Part shown: piece after piece, positions 1-7,466 of the stretch
How the letters are laid out: each line of letters starts with the position of its first letter
Position numbering within the stretch: position 1 is the stretch's first letter
DNA from: Actinomycetes bacterium
GTDB taxonomy: Bacteria; Actinomycetota; CADDZG01; JAHWKV01
DNA: 21,493 nucleotides
Direction: 5' to 3'
Assembly: GCA_029263035.1 (NCBI GenBank)
Contig: JAJCYF010000055.1
Span: 1-21,493, forward strand
The notes under the pieces: model-generated
Database searches by the model: none
Told to the model about the DNA's origin: nothing
The model's input: the letters and a program-made list of their open reading frames with translations, nothing else
Position numbers and translations under genes: made by a program

Positions 1-734
1 TGCCGGACCCTTTGGATCTCCCCCGCCGACCTGGCGACATCCTGCTCGGCCTGCAGCACCCGCGGCAGCTCCTGCCTGACCTCCTGCCGGAAGCGCTCCG
101 CCTCCACCGCCTCGGTCCTCACCTGCTTTAGCAGCACCTCCGGCTGGTCCGGGAACCCGTCCAGGGTGCTCTGGTGCACGCTGATCTGCCCCTCGATCAC
201 CTGCAGCCGCGCCCGGGCGCCTTCGCGCAGCAGGTCCACCCGTTCCAGGCGGAATATGCCCTTCAGGATGCGGGAGCGCTCGGTGGGGGTGGCCTTCAGA
301 AACCGGTCGAACTCACCCTGGGGCAGAACAACCGAGGACCGGAACGATTCGAAGTCCAGGCCGACGATCTCCTCGATCCTCTCGGTGACCGCGCGGTCAC
401 CGGTTACCGGGTCCCCCGCCCCGTCGACCCGGCGAAGAATGGTCTGCGAGGTGCCTTTCAGCCGGATGACCCGGGCCACCTCCCAGGCAACGTCGTCCGC
501 CTCGAAAACCAGCTGGACCCGGGCCTGCCACTCCTGCGAGTTGATCAGCTTTTTGGTCCCCGACTCCACGCTCGGCGTCTTGCCGTAGAGGCCGAAGATC
601 AGGCCCTCCAGGATCGACGACTTGCCGGACCCGGTGGGACCGACGATCCCGAACAGGGTCCGGGTGTCGAAGGTGAAGGTCTGGGGCTTGCGGTAGGACT
701 TGAAACCTTCGAGGGTCAGCTCAAGAGGCCGCAC
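1..734 (-). CDS. sbcC: SbcC exonuclease ATPase subunit, N-terminal part (C-terminus beyond window)
   Basis: The Rad50-like ATPase of the SbcCD double-strand-end nuclease, acting in the cytoplasm with SbcD. About 244 codons are present and the gene runs off the left edge. The GTG start overlaps the sbcD stop by 14 nt and gives MRPLELTLEGFKSYRK, the usual family N-terminus. Walker A GPTGSGKSS lies near residues 33-41, and the Q-loop region reads VVLPQGEFDRFLKATPTERS around residue 140, highly typical of SbcC. The sequence after about residue 165 is charged and helical, the start of the coiled coil. The zinc hook, signature and Walker B would lie outside the window. It is the fourth gene of the nurA-herA-sbcD-sbcC operon. 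Confidence 0.95.
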   Translation of the reverse strand, partial: MRPLELTLEGFKSYRKPQTFTFDTRTLFGIVGPTGSGKSSILEGLIFGLYGKTPSVESGTKKLINSQEWQARVQLVFEADDVAWEVARVIRLKGTSQTILRRVDGAGDPVTGDRAVTERIEEIVGLDFESFRSSVVLPQGEFDRFLKATPTERSRILKGIFRLERVDLLREGARARLQVIEGQISVHQSTLDGFPDQPEVLLKQVRTEAVEAERFRQEVRQELPRVLQAEQDVARSAGEIQRVR

Positions 735-1914
735 GCTGCACCTCCTCCTCGAGGATCCTCAACTCGTCCAGCAGCTCGGCCGGCGGCTCCACCCCGTGGG
801 CCCGCAGGTGGTAGCCGGCGTAGAGATCGGTGATCCGGCCGTCGAGCGATTTGGCGGCGACCTCCTCGGAGCCGGCCACCCGGTCATAGACCGCCTGGAC
901 CATCACCGCGTTGGGAAGGAACTTTCGCACCTGGTCGGCCAGCCCGAATACCGGACCGGAGGTCTTCACCCGGACGTCCAGGTAGGCGTCGCCGAACTCG
1001 GTCACCCGGCTCTGCAGGGATTCCAGCTCATCGGTGACCCGAATCAGCTTGCGGCCGGAGGTCAGGGCTATGGTCTTGACCTTCGCCGGGGAGCCGGGCT
1101 TGATGTCCACGATCACCGCCTGCTTCTCATGGGTTCGCTCGGAGAAGTCCAGCTGCAGCGGGCTCCCGCAGTACCGGGTGGCCACCGCGGCCCCCGCAAC
1201 CTCCTGCGGACGGTGGATGTGGCCGAGCGCGACATAGCCGGCGCCGGGCGGGATGGACTGCGCGGTGGCGGCGTACTGCTCCCCCAGGTGGATCTTGCGC
1301 TCGCCGCCCCCGATCTCGGCGCCGTCCACGAAGTAATGGGCCATGAGGATCCCGATCCCTCCCGGGTCAAACCCGGAACACAGGGCGGTGCTCAACCGGC
1401 GCACCTTGTCCGCATAACGGTCGGCGCCGACCACGCTTCCCGGGTCCAGCTTGGCGAACCAGTCCTGGGAGTCCTTGAGTACGTCGTCGATCACCACCGC
1501 CTCGTGCAGGAATGGAAAGACGGCCACGCAGGCGTCCTCGGTTCCGTCCCGGGACGGGATGCGCACTATTCCGCCATCCTCCGGCCGGGCGATCTTGGGG
1601 GCCAGGATGACACCCCGGGGCTCCAGCAGCCGGGCCAGCACGCCAAACAGCTGGGCCGAGTCGTGGTTGCCGGGGATGGCAACTACCTTTCCCGCAACGT
1701 CGGCCAGCCGGATCAGAGCGTCGATCACCATCCGCATGCTGTCCAGCGGAGGCAGCGGCCGGTCCCACAGGTCCCCGGCCACCAGGACCGCGTCGACCTT
1801 CTGGTCCCGGGCGATGGCGACAAGTTCGTCCAGCACCTGCTCGAACTCGGCCTCCCGGGAGATCCGCCCCAGCTTCTTGCCGACGTGCCAGTCGCCGGTG
1901 TGCAGGAATCTCAC
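721..1914 (-). CDS. sbcD: SbcD exonuclease, Mre11-type metallophosphoesterase
   Basis: The nuclease subunit of SbcCD, which opens hairpins and trims double-strand ends using two Mn ions. The 397-aa protein starts at GTG 1914, whose GTGA overlaps the herA stop; this gives MRFLHTGDWHVGKK, the standard N-terminus. All phosphoesterase motifs are visible: D8-x-H10, GDLWDR with D48, GNHD at 82-85, H193 in LMAHYF, and GHIH at 231-234. The C-terminal capping domain follows, after about residue 270. The same frame stays open upstream to 2958, but that stretch is composition-driven shadow inside herA. Every catalytic residue expected is present, so an active enzyme is likely. Confidence 0.96.
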   Translation of the reverse strand: MRFLHTGDWHVGKKLGRISREAEFEQVLDELVAIARDQKVDAVLVAGDLWDRPLPPLDSMRMVIDALIRLADVAGKVVAIPGNHDSAQLFGVLARLLEPRGVILAPKIARPEDGGIVRIPSRDGTEDACVAVFPFLHEAVVIDDVLKDSQDWFAKLDPGSVVGADRYADKVRRLSTALCSGFDPGGIGILMAHYFVDGAEIGGGERKIHLGEQYAATAQSIPPGAGYVALGHIHRPQEVAGAAVATRYCGSPLQLDFSERTHEKQAVIVDIKPGSPAKVKTIALTSGRKLIRVTDELESLQSRVTEFGDAYLDVRVKTSGPVFGLADQVRKFLPNAVMVQAVYDRVAGSEEVAAKSLDGRITDLYAGYHLRAHGVEPPAELLDELRILEEEVQRAAS

Positions 1915-3569
1915 AGGCCGTCGAAGGGGTCGCCCGCTTCGATGGCTTCCTCCGGCCGGGTGGCCCACGGCGGGTAGGGGAAGGTGAAAACCAGCGGCGC
2001 GGGGATGCCCGGCTGGAAGACCACCATCGTGCCCGGTTTGAACAGGCGTGCCCGGGCCCGGGTGGATGGCAGCATCCACCCGTACTCCGCCCGCTCGGCC
2101 TCGGCAGCGTCCAGGCGCCCGCTGACCCGGATGGAGGCGTTCTCCACCACCTCGGGGGCGACCCGGGAGGCGGTCTGCTGGGCCCCGATGAGGATGATCC
2201 CCAGAGAACGCCCCCGCTGGGCGATGTCGATCAGCACCTCCTTGATGGGAGAGTGACCTTCCCGGGGGGCGTACTTGTTCAACTCGTCCAGCAGGATCAC
2301 CTGCAGCGGCAGCCGCTGGCCGGTCTTTTCCTTGCCGGCGAAGACCTCGTCCAGCAGCGCACCGACCACGAACCGCTGGGCAAAGTCGTGGAGCTTGTGC
2401 AGGTCGACCACGGTGACCGCCTGGGCCATCCGGTCCACCCGGTTGCCGTCTGCCCGCACCAGCCGCCCGATGCGGTACTCGGCCGCCCGCAGCCGGCGCA
2501 TGAATGCCTGAGCGGTTCCGCCCTGCACCCGGCCGGTCCACGACTGCTCCGGCTCCCCGTCCTCGGGGTCGACGTGCTGCTCGATCACCTCTACCAGGTC
2601 GGCCAGCGTAGAGATCAGGCGGGTCCCGATCCGCACCACCCCCGGGCGCCCCTCGACCGGCTCGGCCAGCTTCTGCAGCTGGGACCGGACCCGCTCCTCG
2701 ACGAAGGTGAGCTGCTGGCGGAAGTCTCCCGACTCGACGAACAGAAAGCGCAGCAGCCCCAGCTCGATGAACTCCCGGGGGGTCCAGGAGAAGGCGGAAA
2801 CGCCTTCGCTGCGGGAGTCGGTGTCCGGGACCAGCCCGACCGGCCCCCGCGGCGGCGCCCAGAACGATACCGAGGGGAACGGCTCGGCCGGGATGCCCAG
2901 CCGGGCCCACTGCTGGCGGGCCTGATCGTTCAGCTCGGAGTTGGGCCGGTCCAGCCACAGCAGGTCCTCCTGCTTCACGTTAAACACCAGCACCCGCACG
3001 TTGGATGCCGCCTGCCCCACCACCTCGGGGTGCGCGGTCAGTGAGCGCAGGAAGGATAGGGCGAACGATGTTTTGGTGGCCACTCCCGAGACACCGGAGA
3101 TGGATATGTGCCCGCCCTTGCGCCCGTCGAAGAAGTCCAGGTCCACCCATATCGGCTCGCCGTCCCGGGCGAACCCGATGGGAAGGCGCCGGCCCATCTC
3201 GTCGGCGTAGAGCGCCTTGTCCCGGGAGTGGCCGGCCACCCGGTACACCGGCTCCCCCGGGTCCGGCGCGACCCAGATCTCGGGGTCGACCCGGATGGTC
3301 TGAACCGAGGCCGATCGCGCCAGCTCCGCCGGAAGCGACCCCTCCTCGGCGATCAGGAACATGTCGGATTCGAACCGTGCTCCCTCGTACCGGGCCGCCA
3401 CCTCGGTCACCAGACCGTACAGGTGCACCTCCCCCACCTTGGGCACCTGGGTCCGGACCTCCACCAGGTCGTCCAACTGCAGGTAGTTGTCCCCATCTAT
3501 CACCACCCGGAACTCGGTGGAGGTCGCGGGCTCCACGCCCAGGACCCGGCCGACCTGCTCATCAGCCAC
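1911..3569 (-). CDS. herA: HerA-type DNA translocase ATPase
   Basis: A HerA/FtsK-superfamily hexameric ATPase predicted to pump DNA ends through or to the NurA nuclease; cytoplasmic. It has 552 aa with a GTG start at 3569, 8 nt inside the nurA stop. Residues 1-100 resemble the HerA HAS-barrel (GRVLGV...VEVRTQVPKVGEVHLYGLV). The P-loop region at 159-168 reads GVSGVATKTS, a relaxed form of the usual GxTGSGKT. Walker B is VILLDELNKYAP at 424-435 (D428, E429). A sensor segment IGAQQTASRV (461-470) precedes VVENASIRVSGRL, typical of HerA. It overlaps nurA and sbcD, so the four proteins are almost certainly co-translated. The order nuclease-translocase-SbcD-SbcC supports a role in end resection or repair, rather than plasmid transfer. 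Confidence 0.9.
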   Translation of the reverse strand: MADEQVGRVLGVEPATSTEFRVVIDGDNYLQLDDLVEVRTQVPKVGEVHLYGLVTEVAARYEGARFESDMFLIAEEGSLPAELARSASVQTIRVDPEIWVAPDPGEPVYRVAGHSRDKALYADEMGRRLPIGFARDGEPIWVDLDFFDGRKGGHISISGVSGVATKTSFALSFLRSLTAHPEVVGQAASNVRVLVFNVKQEDLLWLDRPNSELNDQARQQWARLGIPAEPFPSVSFWAPPRGPVGLVPDTDSRSEGVSAFSWTPREFIELGLLRFLFVESGDFRQQLTFVEERVRSQLQKLAEPVEGRPGVVRIGTRLISTLADLVEVIEQHVDPEDGEPEQSWTGRVQGGTAQAFMRRLRAAEYRIGRLVRADGNRVDRMAQAVTVVDLHKLHDFAQRFVVGALLDEVFAGKEKTGQRLPLQVILLDELNKYAPREGHSPIKEVLIDIAQRGRSLGIILIGAQQTASRVAPEVVENASIRVSGRLDAAEAERAEYGWMLPSTRARARLFKPGTMVVFQPGIPAPLVFTFPYPPWATRPEEAIEAGDPFDGL

Positions 3570-4512
3570 GGGCGGACCTCCCGGCCTGCACCCCGGAGCG
3601 GATCCGCCGCATGATCAGCTCCCGGTCCCCCAGCAGGCTCCACAGTTTGCGCTCGAGCGTGGCAATGGGGACCAGATTCTGCGGCGCCCGGGTGTCCCAG
3701 AACGCCTTGGAGCTGAAGCGGGGCAGGTGGTAGGTAACCGTGTCCGCCAGACCGACCGCCCTCTGCAGCCCGATGGTGGAGCTCACCTCACACCGGGCGA
3801 TGGCCGCCCACGGGTGCTGGTGCGGCGCCGGGGCGATGCGGGTGTACCAGGAGAACCGGGGCCGGTGCGACGACATGCCAAAGCCGAAGATGGGCGTGCG
3901 CTGACCCGGTGCCAGCCCCAAGGCCACCGGAGCGTGCTCGGGACTCAGGTACGTCTTCTGGTGGCTCTTGATGTAACCGACCAGATCCACCGGCTCCCGA
4001 AGCAGCAGCGGCCCGTCCGCGATCACCAGCATGCCCTCACGGGCAAGACGCCGGGCCAGGTCCTCCTCCAGGCGGCTGCGGGCCTTCTGCAGGGCTCCCC
4101 GCAGCTCCTCCGGGCGGGTGCCCGCCACCGAGGTCCCCCGGTAGCTCACCGCGGTGCTGAACGGCCTCACCGGCGGGTTCACGTCCGCCCCGAACACGCT
4201 CCAACGCTGGACCTCGGTCGGTCCGAACGCCGCCCTGCCGTCCACCAGAACCGCTCCCGCCGCAACCGAACCGAACAGTCCGGGAGCCGGAGACGACCCC
4301 TGGCCGTAGAACGCCCGGGCATCCACCCGGTCCACCCCGTCGATAAATGCAGCCACCGGGGGCTCCGAAGGCGCCGGCGTAATGGGTCCCCAGGCAGAGG
4401 TCTCCACCCCGGGGTCAACCTCCTCTACCGAAGAGGTAAGCCCATCATCAACCTCGGTGGAGGATCCGTACTCTGGGCTCCACGCCTCAACCCACATCTG
4501 ATCATCAGCCAT
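3562..4512 (-). CDS. nurA: NurA-type 5'-3' nuclease, partner of HerA
   Basis: A NurA-domain nuclease that works with HerA to degrade the 5' strand at DNA ends. It has 316 aa, starting at ATG 4512. NurA signatures are an early metal-binding Asp in AAFIDGVDRVD (D58), a charged helix with acidic residues near 149-151, the second Asp in VIADGPLLL (D166), and a lysine-rich segment YIKSHQKTYL (180-189). The C-terminus has AFWDTRAPQNLVPIATLERK (270-289) followed by LLGD, the family's conserved end. The first 50 residues are acidic and low-complexity. It is the first gene of the operon; the -10 box ends 7 nt upstream of the ATG with no Shine-Dalgarno, suggesting a leaderless mRNA. NurA families diverge strongly; the identification rests on these motifs plus adjacency to herA. 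Confidence 0.85.
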   Translation of the reverse strand: MADDQMWVEAWSPEYGSSTEVDDGLTSSVEEVDPGVETSAWGPITPAPSEPPVAAFIDGVDRVDARAFYGQGSSPAPGLFGSVAAGAVLVDGRAAFGPTEVQRWSVFGADVNPPVRPFSTAVSYRGTSVAGTRPEELRGALQKARSRLEEDLARRLAREGMLVIADGPLLLREPVDLVGYIKSHQKTYLSPEHAPVALGLAPGQRTPIFGFGMSSHRPRFSWYTRIAPAPHQHPWAAIARCEVSSTIGLQRAVGLADTVTYHLPRFSSKAFWDTRAPQNLVPIATLERKLWSLLGDRELIMRRIRSGVQAGRSARG

Positions 4513-4518
4513 GACCCC

Positions 4519-4524
4519 ATGCTA
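4519..4524 (-). promoter_or_regulatory. Predicted -10 box of the nurA-herA-sbcDC operon
   Basis: TAGCAT on the minus strand, separated by six bases (GGGGTC) from the nurA ATG. There is no ribosome-binding site between, so transcription would start at or beside the start codon. A weak -35 candidate, TCGAAA, lies 16 nt upstream. Inferred from spacing alone. Confidence 0.45.
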
Positions 4525-4630
4525 GCGACCGGGTATGACATTTCGACTCACCCGCCGGTGATTTCCGGCCGGGTCGGGAAACAATGTGCCGGGCTACCCG
4601 CAGCCGGGTCCACCGATGTGTCCCGCCCGT

Positions 4631-5407
4631 CTACCTGATCTCCACGAATACCCGGTCCGCCACCGGGGGCTGCACCGGCACATGGTTGCGGTCGGTCAGC
4701 ACCACCCAGATGGTGTGGTCGCCCTCAATCAGACCGGTGACCGCGGTCGACGTACCGGTCGAGTGGATGTGGCTGGAATCGGCCGGCAGCGGCTGGTCCG
4801 TGTCGAACGGGTCCGACCTCGGGTCGATCACCAGGTCAAGGTGGCCGGTGCCTCCCGTCCCGGGATCGTCCTCCGGGTCGGTGATCTGTACCCCGGTCAC
4901 CGCGGTCTCGACCGTGAACCCGACCGCCATGGGAGCGGTGGCCGGCGCGGTTGCCTCGATAGAAGGTCCGGTGACCTCGACCTCGATCACCGAGGATCCC
5001 CTGCCGATCCGGGACTCGGAGCCGTCGCCCAGGACCACGGTGAACTTGTGCATACCCACCGATAGACCCGGTATGGCCACGGTGTCCTCGCTGAAGTGGA
5101 TGACCTCCGGCCCGTCGGAGATGGTCTCCCCCGTCGCCACCGGATCCTGGTTGATGAACACGTGGTAATGGCCGGTCTCCCCGGAGATGTCGCCGTCTGC
5201 GTCGGTGATCTCGATCCCCTCGGACTCAACCGTCAGGACCACCACGTTTCCCGCCACCTGCGCACCGTTCTCAGGAGACGTGATGTTCACCGACAGCGCC
5301 TGGGGGCTGCCGGTCGGGGTGTCCAGGGTGGGGTTATCCCGGCCGCAGGCCGCCAGCAGCACGAGCACGGCGAGCAGGGGGAGGATCGGGCGAAAGACGG
5401 TCGGCAA
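4631..5407 (-). CDS. Secreted lipoprotein with two tandem DUF4399-like domains
   Basis: Probable surface lipoprotein of 258 aa with unknown function. The start is TTG 5407, chosen because a perfect GGAGGT lies 5 nt upstream (plus-strand 5413-5418). Residues 7-20 form a hydrophobic signal segment ending in the lipobox LLAAC (C21), then a Thr/Pro-rich linker. Two copies of a beta-sandwich-like unit follow, about 40-146 and 150-258. Each has an ITSPENG/EATAPAT opening, a TGH-x-x-x-x-I-[ND] stretch (78-89; 187-196), a His-containing middle (VIHFSED; SSHIHST), and a Gly-x-H-x-x-x-V-V-L end. This resembles DUF4399, whose members typically carry a G-x-HH motif; the second copy has lost one His. It lies upstream of nurA with 118 nt between, so it is probably a separate unit. 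Confidence 0.8.
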   Translation of the reverse strand: MPTVFRPILPLLAVLVLLAACGRDNPTLDTPTGSPQALSVNITSPENGAQVAGNVVVLTVESEGIEITDADGDISGETGHYHVFINQDPVATGETISDGPEVIHFSEDTVAIPGLSVGMHKFTVVLGDGSESRIGRGSSVIEVEVTGPSIEATAPATAPMAVGFTVETAVTGVQITDPEDDPGTGGTGHLDLVIDPRSDPFDTDQPLPADSSHIHSTGTSTAVTGLIEGDHTIWVVLTDRNHVPVQPPVADRVFVEIR

Positions 5408-5464
5408 AACGGACCTCCGGGGTTGCGAAACACGAGCGACCTTGGCGTTGACCCCGCGCTTAAA

Positions 5465-5477
5465 GCTCCTGAGGAGC
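5465..5477. repeat. 13-bp perfect palindrome between divergent genes
   Basis: GCTCCT-G-AGGAGC, within the 168-nt divergent gap between the lipoprotein and phhB genes. It could be an operator or, read on the minus strand, a small hairpin followed by TTT. No clear -35/-10 pair was recognised around it. Only the symmetry is certain. Confidence 0.3.
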
Positions 5478-5575
5478 CGTCGTGGGGGGATAGTTAGTAT
5501 GGAACAAGGGTTAACGTTTGCGCGTACTTGGCAAACCTTCTTATCAATTCTTCAGGACACCGAAAGGAGCCCCCC

Positions 5576-5899
5576 ATGAGCGATCTGGCAGAACGAAAAT
5601 GCGAGGCCTGCCACGCCGGGACGCCTACGCTCGACCCCAAAAAAGCAGCCGAGCTTGCGTCCCAGGTCAACCCGGACTGGACGATCGTGGAGAGCCGTAT
5701 CGAGCGCAGTTTCAAGTTCAAGAACTTCCGGGACGCCTTCGGGATGGCCACCCGGGTCGGCCTTCTGGCCGAGCAGCAGGGGCACCACCCGGACTTTGAG
5801 TTGGGGTGGGGATTTTTGAAGCTGACCCTCACCACCCACGCGGCCAAAGGCCTGACCGACAACGACTTCATCATGGCCGCCAAGATCGACGAGCTTTAG
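5576..5899 (+). CDS. phhB: Pterin-4a-carbinolamine dehydratase (4a-hydroxytetrahydrobiopterin dehydratase)
   Basis: Cytoplasmic enzyme dehydrating 4a-hydroxytetrahydropterin to quinonoid dihydropterin, thereby recycling pterin cofactor for aromatic amino-acid hydroxylases. It has 107 aa, the usual length. The start is ATG 5576 because AAAGGAG (5563-5569) lies 6 nt upstream; in-frame upstream codons are not needed. Family motifs are SFKFKNFRDAF (45-55), the active-site E66-x-x-x-HHPD (70-73), W79, TTH88, and GLTDNDF (92-98) before an AAKID end. The N-terminus carries C9-x-x-C12, common in a bacterial subset. No hydroxylase gene is present in the window, so its substrate is open. It marks the last ordinary gene before the accessory region. 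Confidence 0.95.
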   Translation: MSDLAERKCEACHAGTPTLDPKKAAELASQVNPDWTIVESRIERSFKFKNFRDAFGMATRVGLLAEQQGHHPDFELGWGFLKLTLTTHAAKGLTDNDFIMAAKIDEL

Positions 5900-5917
5900 C
5901 GGACGGCAGAACCCGGC

Positions 5918-5923
5918 TAGACT
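5918..5923 (+). promoter_or_regulatory. Predicted -10 box of the unknown/aspartic-protease cassette
   Basis: TAGACT, eight bases before ATG 5932 and with no Shine-Dalgarno in the gap. The same hexamer with nearly the same following bases precedes hsdM, so the two cassettes may share promoter style. The -35 region (TTTAGC at 5895) is poor and overlaps the phhB stop. Confidence 0.4.
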
Positions 5924-5931
5924 TGATACCT

Positions 5932-7077
5932 ATGGAGGGAACTCTGGTAGGTATCGCGTATGACGCTCCTATCTCATCGTTGCCGCACCCTTCTCCCGGC
6001 AACGGCGACGGCAGGCAAAGTGTCCGCCTGGCCCTCAGCTCCTCGGCGGATCCTGAGGCTAATGCCCTAATCAGGGACGTAAACGGTCAAGCAATACGCT
6101 TCGAATGTCTCCTCGTCGTGGCCGACAGAGAGGGCCGGGAACGGGCAACGCTTCCCGTTACTTTCGTCGACCGGAAGACATCCTCCTCAGGGGCAGAGAT
6201 TTTCGGATCGGATCCTTCTGGAGCATTTTCGGTCTCCATCCGCTGGATCTCCGCCGATGGCGAAATGACGATTTCCCTCACTTTTGAGTTGCCGGAAGCA
6301 GGCTCGGACCCGGTCGTCTTGTTGCGTGCCCTGGAGACCTACCAAGCGCTGGGAAGCTCACATAGTGTCGGTCTCTTGATGACCGGCTCCGGCAGGTGGG
6401 CAAGCGCACCGATCATCCTTCCTTCCGACGTTCCTACCCTTCCCCCTGAGTTGCTATCTGTGGTGCGCGTCATCGCCAGGATCCGCCGACTCACCGGCTC
6501 GCCGGTTGTAATGCCGCGGCAATTGAGCGAGGAAGACCTACGGATGATCAACTGGGCCAACGAACTCCTCTCAGGCAACACTGTTTATGGGACCTGGCAG
6601 GAAGCGGCTGTAATCGCCAGCAGCGAAGAGTTTGAAGCCCTTCGGACGCTATCGGCGCAGAACGGAGCACGGGTTGAAATTGACGCGGAGCAGCAGATCG
6701 AGGTGGCGGGTCAACGGATCGAACTGGGCCGGGTAATCAACCGCGTTCTGCACGCGGTTGTCGAAACGGATAGTCGTTCGCCTTCCGTAGCCAGCGGCCT
6801 TTGTGCGTTCACTTTGAGGCCTGGTTCCGACAACCGAGTTGAGGTGGAGTTGCAACTGTCGGTGGAGGACCGTGCCAACCTGCCGGATGGCCGCCTGAAC
6901 GCCCTCCTGGAGACCTACGCCGGACGGTGGGTAGCGCAAGACGGCGCCCGGATCCTGTTTGATGCCGACAGTCCGGAGGACGTGATCGCGGAGTTGCGGC
7001 GAAGGGGTGAGATCGCCACCGTTTGGCGGGTTCCGGCATCGAAGTTCGAGGCATCCGCCAGGCCGGTATTCGCGTAA
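5932..7077 (+). CDS. Uncharacterised 381-aa protein, first gene of an aspartic-protease cassette
   Basis: I do not recognise this family. The 381-aa protein has no signal peptide or membrane segment and is probably cytoplasmic. The start is ATG 5932, supported by the -10 box just upstream; the frame is open further upstream inside phhB but that is shadow. Residues 30-120 look beta-rich (VRLALSSS, FECLLVVAD, AFSVSIRWIS, EMTISLTFEL). The middle is helical, with LLRALETYQALGSS (130-143), LLSVVRVIARIRRLTG (174-189), a VVMPRQLSEEDLRMINWAN segment (192-210) and a short SGNTVYGTW stretch (214-222). Residues 285-381 are again beta/alpha (FTLRPGSDNRVEVELQLSVE). The stop and the next start overlap as TAATG, so it is coupled to the protease and is an obvious candidate substrate or partner. 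Protein-like composition over 1.1 kb supports a real gene. Confidence 0.78.
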   Translation: MEGTLVGIAYDAPISSLPHPSPGNGDGRQSVRLALSSSADPEANALIRDVNGQAIRFECLLVVADREGRERATLPVTFVDRKTSSSGAEIFGSDPSGAFSVSIRWISADGEMTISLTFELPEAGSDPVVLLRALETYQALGSSHSVGLLMTGSGRWASAPIILPSDVPTLPPELLSVVRVIARIRRLTGSPVVMPRQLSEEDLRMINWANELLSGNTVYGTWQEAAVIASSEEFEALRTLSAQNGARVEIDAEQQIEVAGQRIELGRVINRVLHAVVETDSRSPSVASGLCAFTLRPGSDNRVEVELQLSVEDRANLPDGRLNALLETYAGRWVAQDGARILFDADSPEDVIAELRRRGEIATVWRVPASKFEASARPVFA

Positions 7078-7466
7078 TGATCGTGCCCTACCTTTCAGTG
7101 GGGCAAAACGAGCTAAGACCGGCACTCGATATCGCTCTCGGCAGCTCGGAAGTTCGGATCAGGGCACTTGTCGATTCAGGTTCCCAGAACACATTGCTAC
7201 CGTTTTGGACTGCGACGCAGGCGGGAGTTGACCTGGCGTCCGCTGATGTCAGACGTCTGGGAATAGGCGGCCAATCCATTGAGGCCAGGTTCACCACTGT
7301 GGCGCTCACGGCTGCTGACCTGCAGTGGGAGGCCGAAGTTGGATTTTGCAACAGCGACGGTATTCCCTTTAATGGAATTTTGGGTCAGCATTCCTTCTTT
7401 CGATTCTTCACCGTCGTTTTCCGGGCTGCCGACTGGGAGTTCGAGGTGCACCCGAATCGCGCGTAG
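7077..7466 (+). CDS. Retropepsin-like (clan AA) aspartic protease
   Basis: Small single-domain protease of 129 aa, the size of a retropepsin monomer that works as a homodimer. Motifs in order: the catalytic loop ALVDSGSQNTLLP with D33-S34-G35, a flap-like LGIGGQSIEARF (61-72), and the hydrophobic-hydrophobic-Gly element NGILGQHSFFRFF (99-111). A beta-strand ending EFEVHP closes the fold. There is no signal peptide or membrane anchor, so it is intracellular. The start at ATG 7077 overlaps the preceding stop (TAATG); GTG or ATG codons further upstream would overlap the first gene by more than 50 nt. Its last 59 nt overlap the oppositely directed fourth RM-operon gene. Substrate unknown; the partner protein upstream is the natural suspect. 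Confidence 0.8.
   Translation: MIVPYLSVGQNELRPALDIALGSSEVRIRALVDSGSQNTLLPFWTATQAGVDLASADVRRLGIGGQSIEARFTTVALTAADLQWEAEVGFCNSDGIPFNGILGQHSFFRFFTVVFRAADWEFEVHPNRA

Noticed and set aside
700..1977. Long plus-strand open frame opposite sbcD
   Set aside because: Antisense shadow typical of GC-rich genes; no protein motifs, while the minus strand shows all Mre11 motifs.
721..2958. A single 745-codon open frame extending sbcD far upstream
   Set aside because: The extra 348 codons lie within herA, are Gly/Ala/Arg/Pro-rich and lack motifs; SbcD's conserved N-terminus begins exactly at GTG 1914.
4575..4610. GC-rich imperfect hairpin after the lipoprotein gene as a terminator
   Set aside because: The stem is bulged and not followed by a convincing T-run; not strong enough to list.
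5499..5579. A 26-codon frame overlapping the phhB start by ATGA
   Set aside because: No ribosome-binding site of its own and no recognisable features; phhB already has an ideal SD.
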